A stretch of DNA of 15,205 nt from Pseudomonadota bacterium (GTDB taxonomy: Bacteria > Pseudomonadota > Gammaproteobacteria > Burkholderiales > Gallionellaceae). The notes below the pieces were generated by a model. It did not search any database. It was not told where the DNA came from and saw only the letters and a program-made list of their open reading frames with translations. The stretch's first letter is position 1. Every line of letters starts with the position of its first letter. The translations under genes were made by a program, and so were the position numbers. Positions 14,526 through 15,205 of the stretch are shown piece after piece. The stretch spans positions 11,430 to 26,634 of the forward strand of contig JAJXWG010000003.1 of assembly GCA_021781695.1 (NCBI GenBank), written 5' to 3'.

Positions 14526-14552
14526 TTAGCGGCTATTCCCCCGATTTCTTTA
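14526..14552 (-). promoter_or_regulatory. Sigma-28 (FliA)-type promoter for the MCP gene
   Basis: On the minus strand TAAA (14552–14549) is followed after exactly 15 nt by GCCGCTAA (14533–14526). The FliA consensus is TAAA-N15-GCCGATAA, so only one base differs. Transcription would start roughly 25 nt before the MCP start codon, leaving room for the ribosome site. This indicates co-regulation with flagellar/chemotaxis class genes. Confidence 0.8.
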
Positions 14553-14649
14553 GCGGGTGGCCAAATATTTAATGTTCCGTGCTGTCAAACAAAATTGCGC
14601 ATCATGAATGAAGCGTTATTCTAATGCCAGCTTGTAGAGGAAGGGAAAC

Positions 14650-14674
14650 AAAAAAAGGGCACCTTGCGGTGCCC
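14650..14674 (-). terminator. Intrinsic terminator of the ammonium transporter gene
   Basis: On the minus strand the stem gggcacc/ggtgccc (14674–14657, 7 bp, 4-nt loop) is followed directly by seven Ts (14656–14650). This is a textbook rho-independent terminator about 40 bp after the amt stop. Confidence 0.92.
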
Positions 14675-14680
14675 CGGAAA

Positions 14681-14699
14681 TGGAACCAGGCAGGTTCCA
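14681..14699 (-). repeat. Second hairpin between the amt stop and its terminator
   Basis: tggaacc (14681–14687) and ggttcca (14693–14699) form a perfect 7-bp stem with a 5-nt loop, 7 nt upstream of the terminator stem on the minus strand. It may stabilise the transcript 3' end. Confidence 0.6.
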
Positions 14700-14711
14700 G
14701 AGGAGTCTTTG

Positions 14712-15205
14712 TTAAAGGTCGTAGGCTTTCTCGCCGTGGTCGGCAAGATCCAGACCTTCTTCCTGTGCTTCGTCGCTTGCGCGGATGCCTATCGTCTTCT
14801 TCAGGATGAACAGGATCACGAAGGCTACGAATGCAGACCATGCCAGCGTGATGCCAACGTCCCAGAGTTGTGAGATGATCTGTGCTGTCGCATCGAAATC
14901 ACCTACCTTGTTTGCAACGTAATCCCATACGCCGGTGCCGCCGAGCTTGGGATTGACGAATATGCCGGTACCGATGGAGCCGATGATGCCGCCCACGCAG
15001 TGCACGCCGAACGTATCGAGCGAGTCGTCATATCCCAGCCAGTGTTTGACTTTGGTGACTGCGAAGAAGCAGACGACAGGCGCTATTGCACAGATGATCA
15101 GCGCACCCATCACGCCGACATAACCTGCAGCCGGGGTGATTGCAACCAGTCCTGCAACGATGCCGGAACAGACACCCAGCAAACTTGGCTTGCCCTTGAC
15201 TGCCC
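14712..15205 (-). CDS. amtB: Ammonium transporter, Amt/AmtB family (3' part only)
   Basis: This is the C-terminal part of an Amt channel that conducts ammonium/ammonia across the inner membrane; the gene starts beyond the right edge. The visible 164 residues begin at AVKGKPSLLGVCSG, a segment conserved in Amt proteins. FGVHCVGGIIGSIGTG holds the second histidine of the twin-histidine pore (codon at 15000–15002). At least three membrane helices follow the usual pattern. The cytoplasmic tail ends in EEGLDLADHGEKAYDL, matching the tail that contacts a PII protein (GlnK). A TTG at 15180–15182 in this frame is internal, not a start. glnK often precedes amtB; if so here, it lies beyond the right edge. 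Confidence 0.95.
   Translation of the reverse strand, partial: AVKGKPSLLGVCSGIVAGLVAITPAAGYVGVMGALIICAIAPVVCFFAVTKVKHWLGYDDSLDTFGVHCVGGIIGSIGTGIFVNPKLGGTGVWDYVANKVGDFDATAQIISQLWDVGITLAWSAFVAFVILFILKKTIGIRASDEAQEEGLDLADHGEKAYDL

Noticed and set aside
14560..14600. TTGACA-like −35 on the minus strand upstream of the MCP gene
   Set aside because: No acceptable −10 at 16–18 nt; the sigma-28 site downstream fits far better.
15180..15182. TTG as a start codon for a short Amt-like protein
   Set aside because: The frame continues upstream to the window edge with typical Amt residues, so this is an internal codon of a longer gene.

Overview
The window looks like chromosome of a Gram-negative, motile, respiring proteobacterium. 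The best guess is a betaproteobacterium near the Nitrosomonadales/Gallionellaceae. This rests on the gene order pilL–algH–ruvX–pyrB–pseudo-pyrC, a PilL-type chemosensory kinase, a haem-motif chemoreceptor with a FliA-type promoter, and a c-di-GMP enzyme. It is an inference from family and synteny, not a database match. Coding density is high, and no rRNA, tRNA, CRISPR array, insertion sequence or phage gene was seen.

Region 1 (1–6622, all + strand). The window opens inside a large hybrid CheA-like kinase (PilL/ChpA type, 5' end outside the window). Its visible start is a 15-bp tandem repeat coding for a five-residue repeat. Closely packed housekeeping genes follow: algH/yqgE, ruvX/yqgF, pyrB and a dihydroorotase homologue. 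Successive genes from yqgE to the dihydroorotase homologue overlap by 8, 8 and 4 nt. The homologue has lost every metal ligand, so it is best read as a PyrX-type scaffold for PyrB. A helical protein of unknown function ends the block at a strong hairpin.

Region 2 (6666–9232). A YeiH/UPF0324 membrane transporter lies on the minus strand, followed by a 310-bp AT-rich gap with a perfect 16-bp palindrome. Next is a small conserved-looking unknown protein (+), which converges on a PlsC-type acyltransferase (−).

Region 3 (9229–12120). An EAL–CBS–GGDEF protein (−) is coupled to plsC by an ATGA overlap. Divergent from it is an apparently soluble PDC/Cache-like sensor protein (+). The pair may form a local signalling unit.

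Region 4 (12137–15205, all − strand). This holds a universal stress protein, then a methyl-accepting chemotaxis protein with a periplasmic CxxCH motif and a near-consensus sigma-28 promoter. The 3' part of an Amt/AmtB ammonium transporter follows, with a clear intrinsic terminator.

The themes are surface motility and chemosensing (pilL, MCP), c-di-GMP signalling and pyrimidine synthesis. I did not find a clearly new multi-gene system. The most interesting items are the coding tandem repeat in pilL, the heptamer repeats inside the 5' end of ruvX, the degenerate dihydroorotase, the possible leaderless yqgE promoter, the haem-motif MCP with its FliA-type promoter, and the EAL–CBS–GGDEF/PDC divergent pair.
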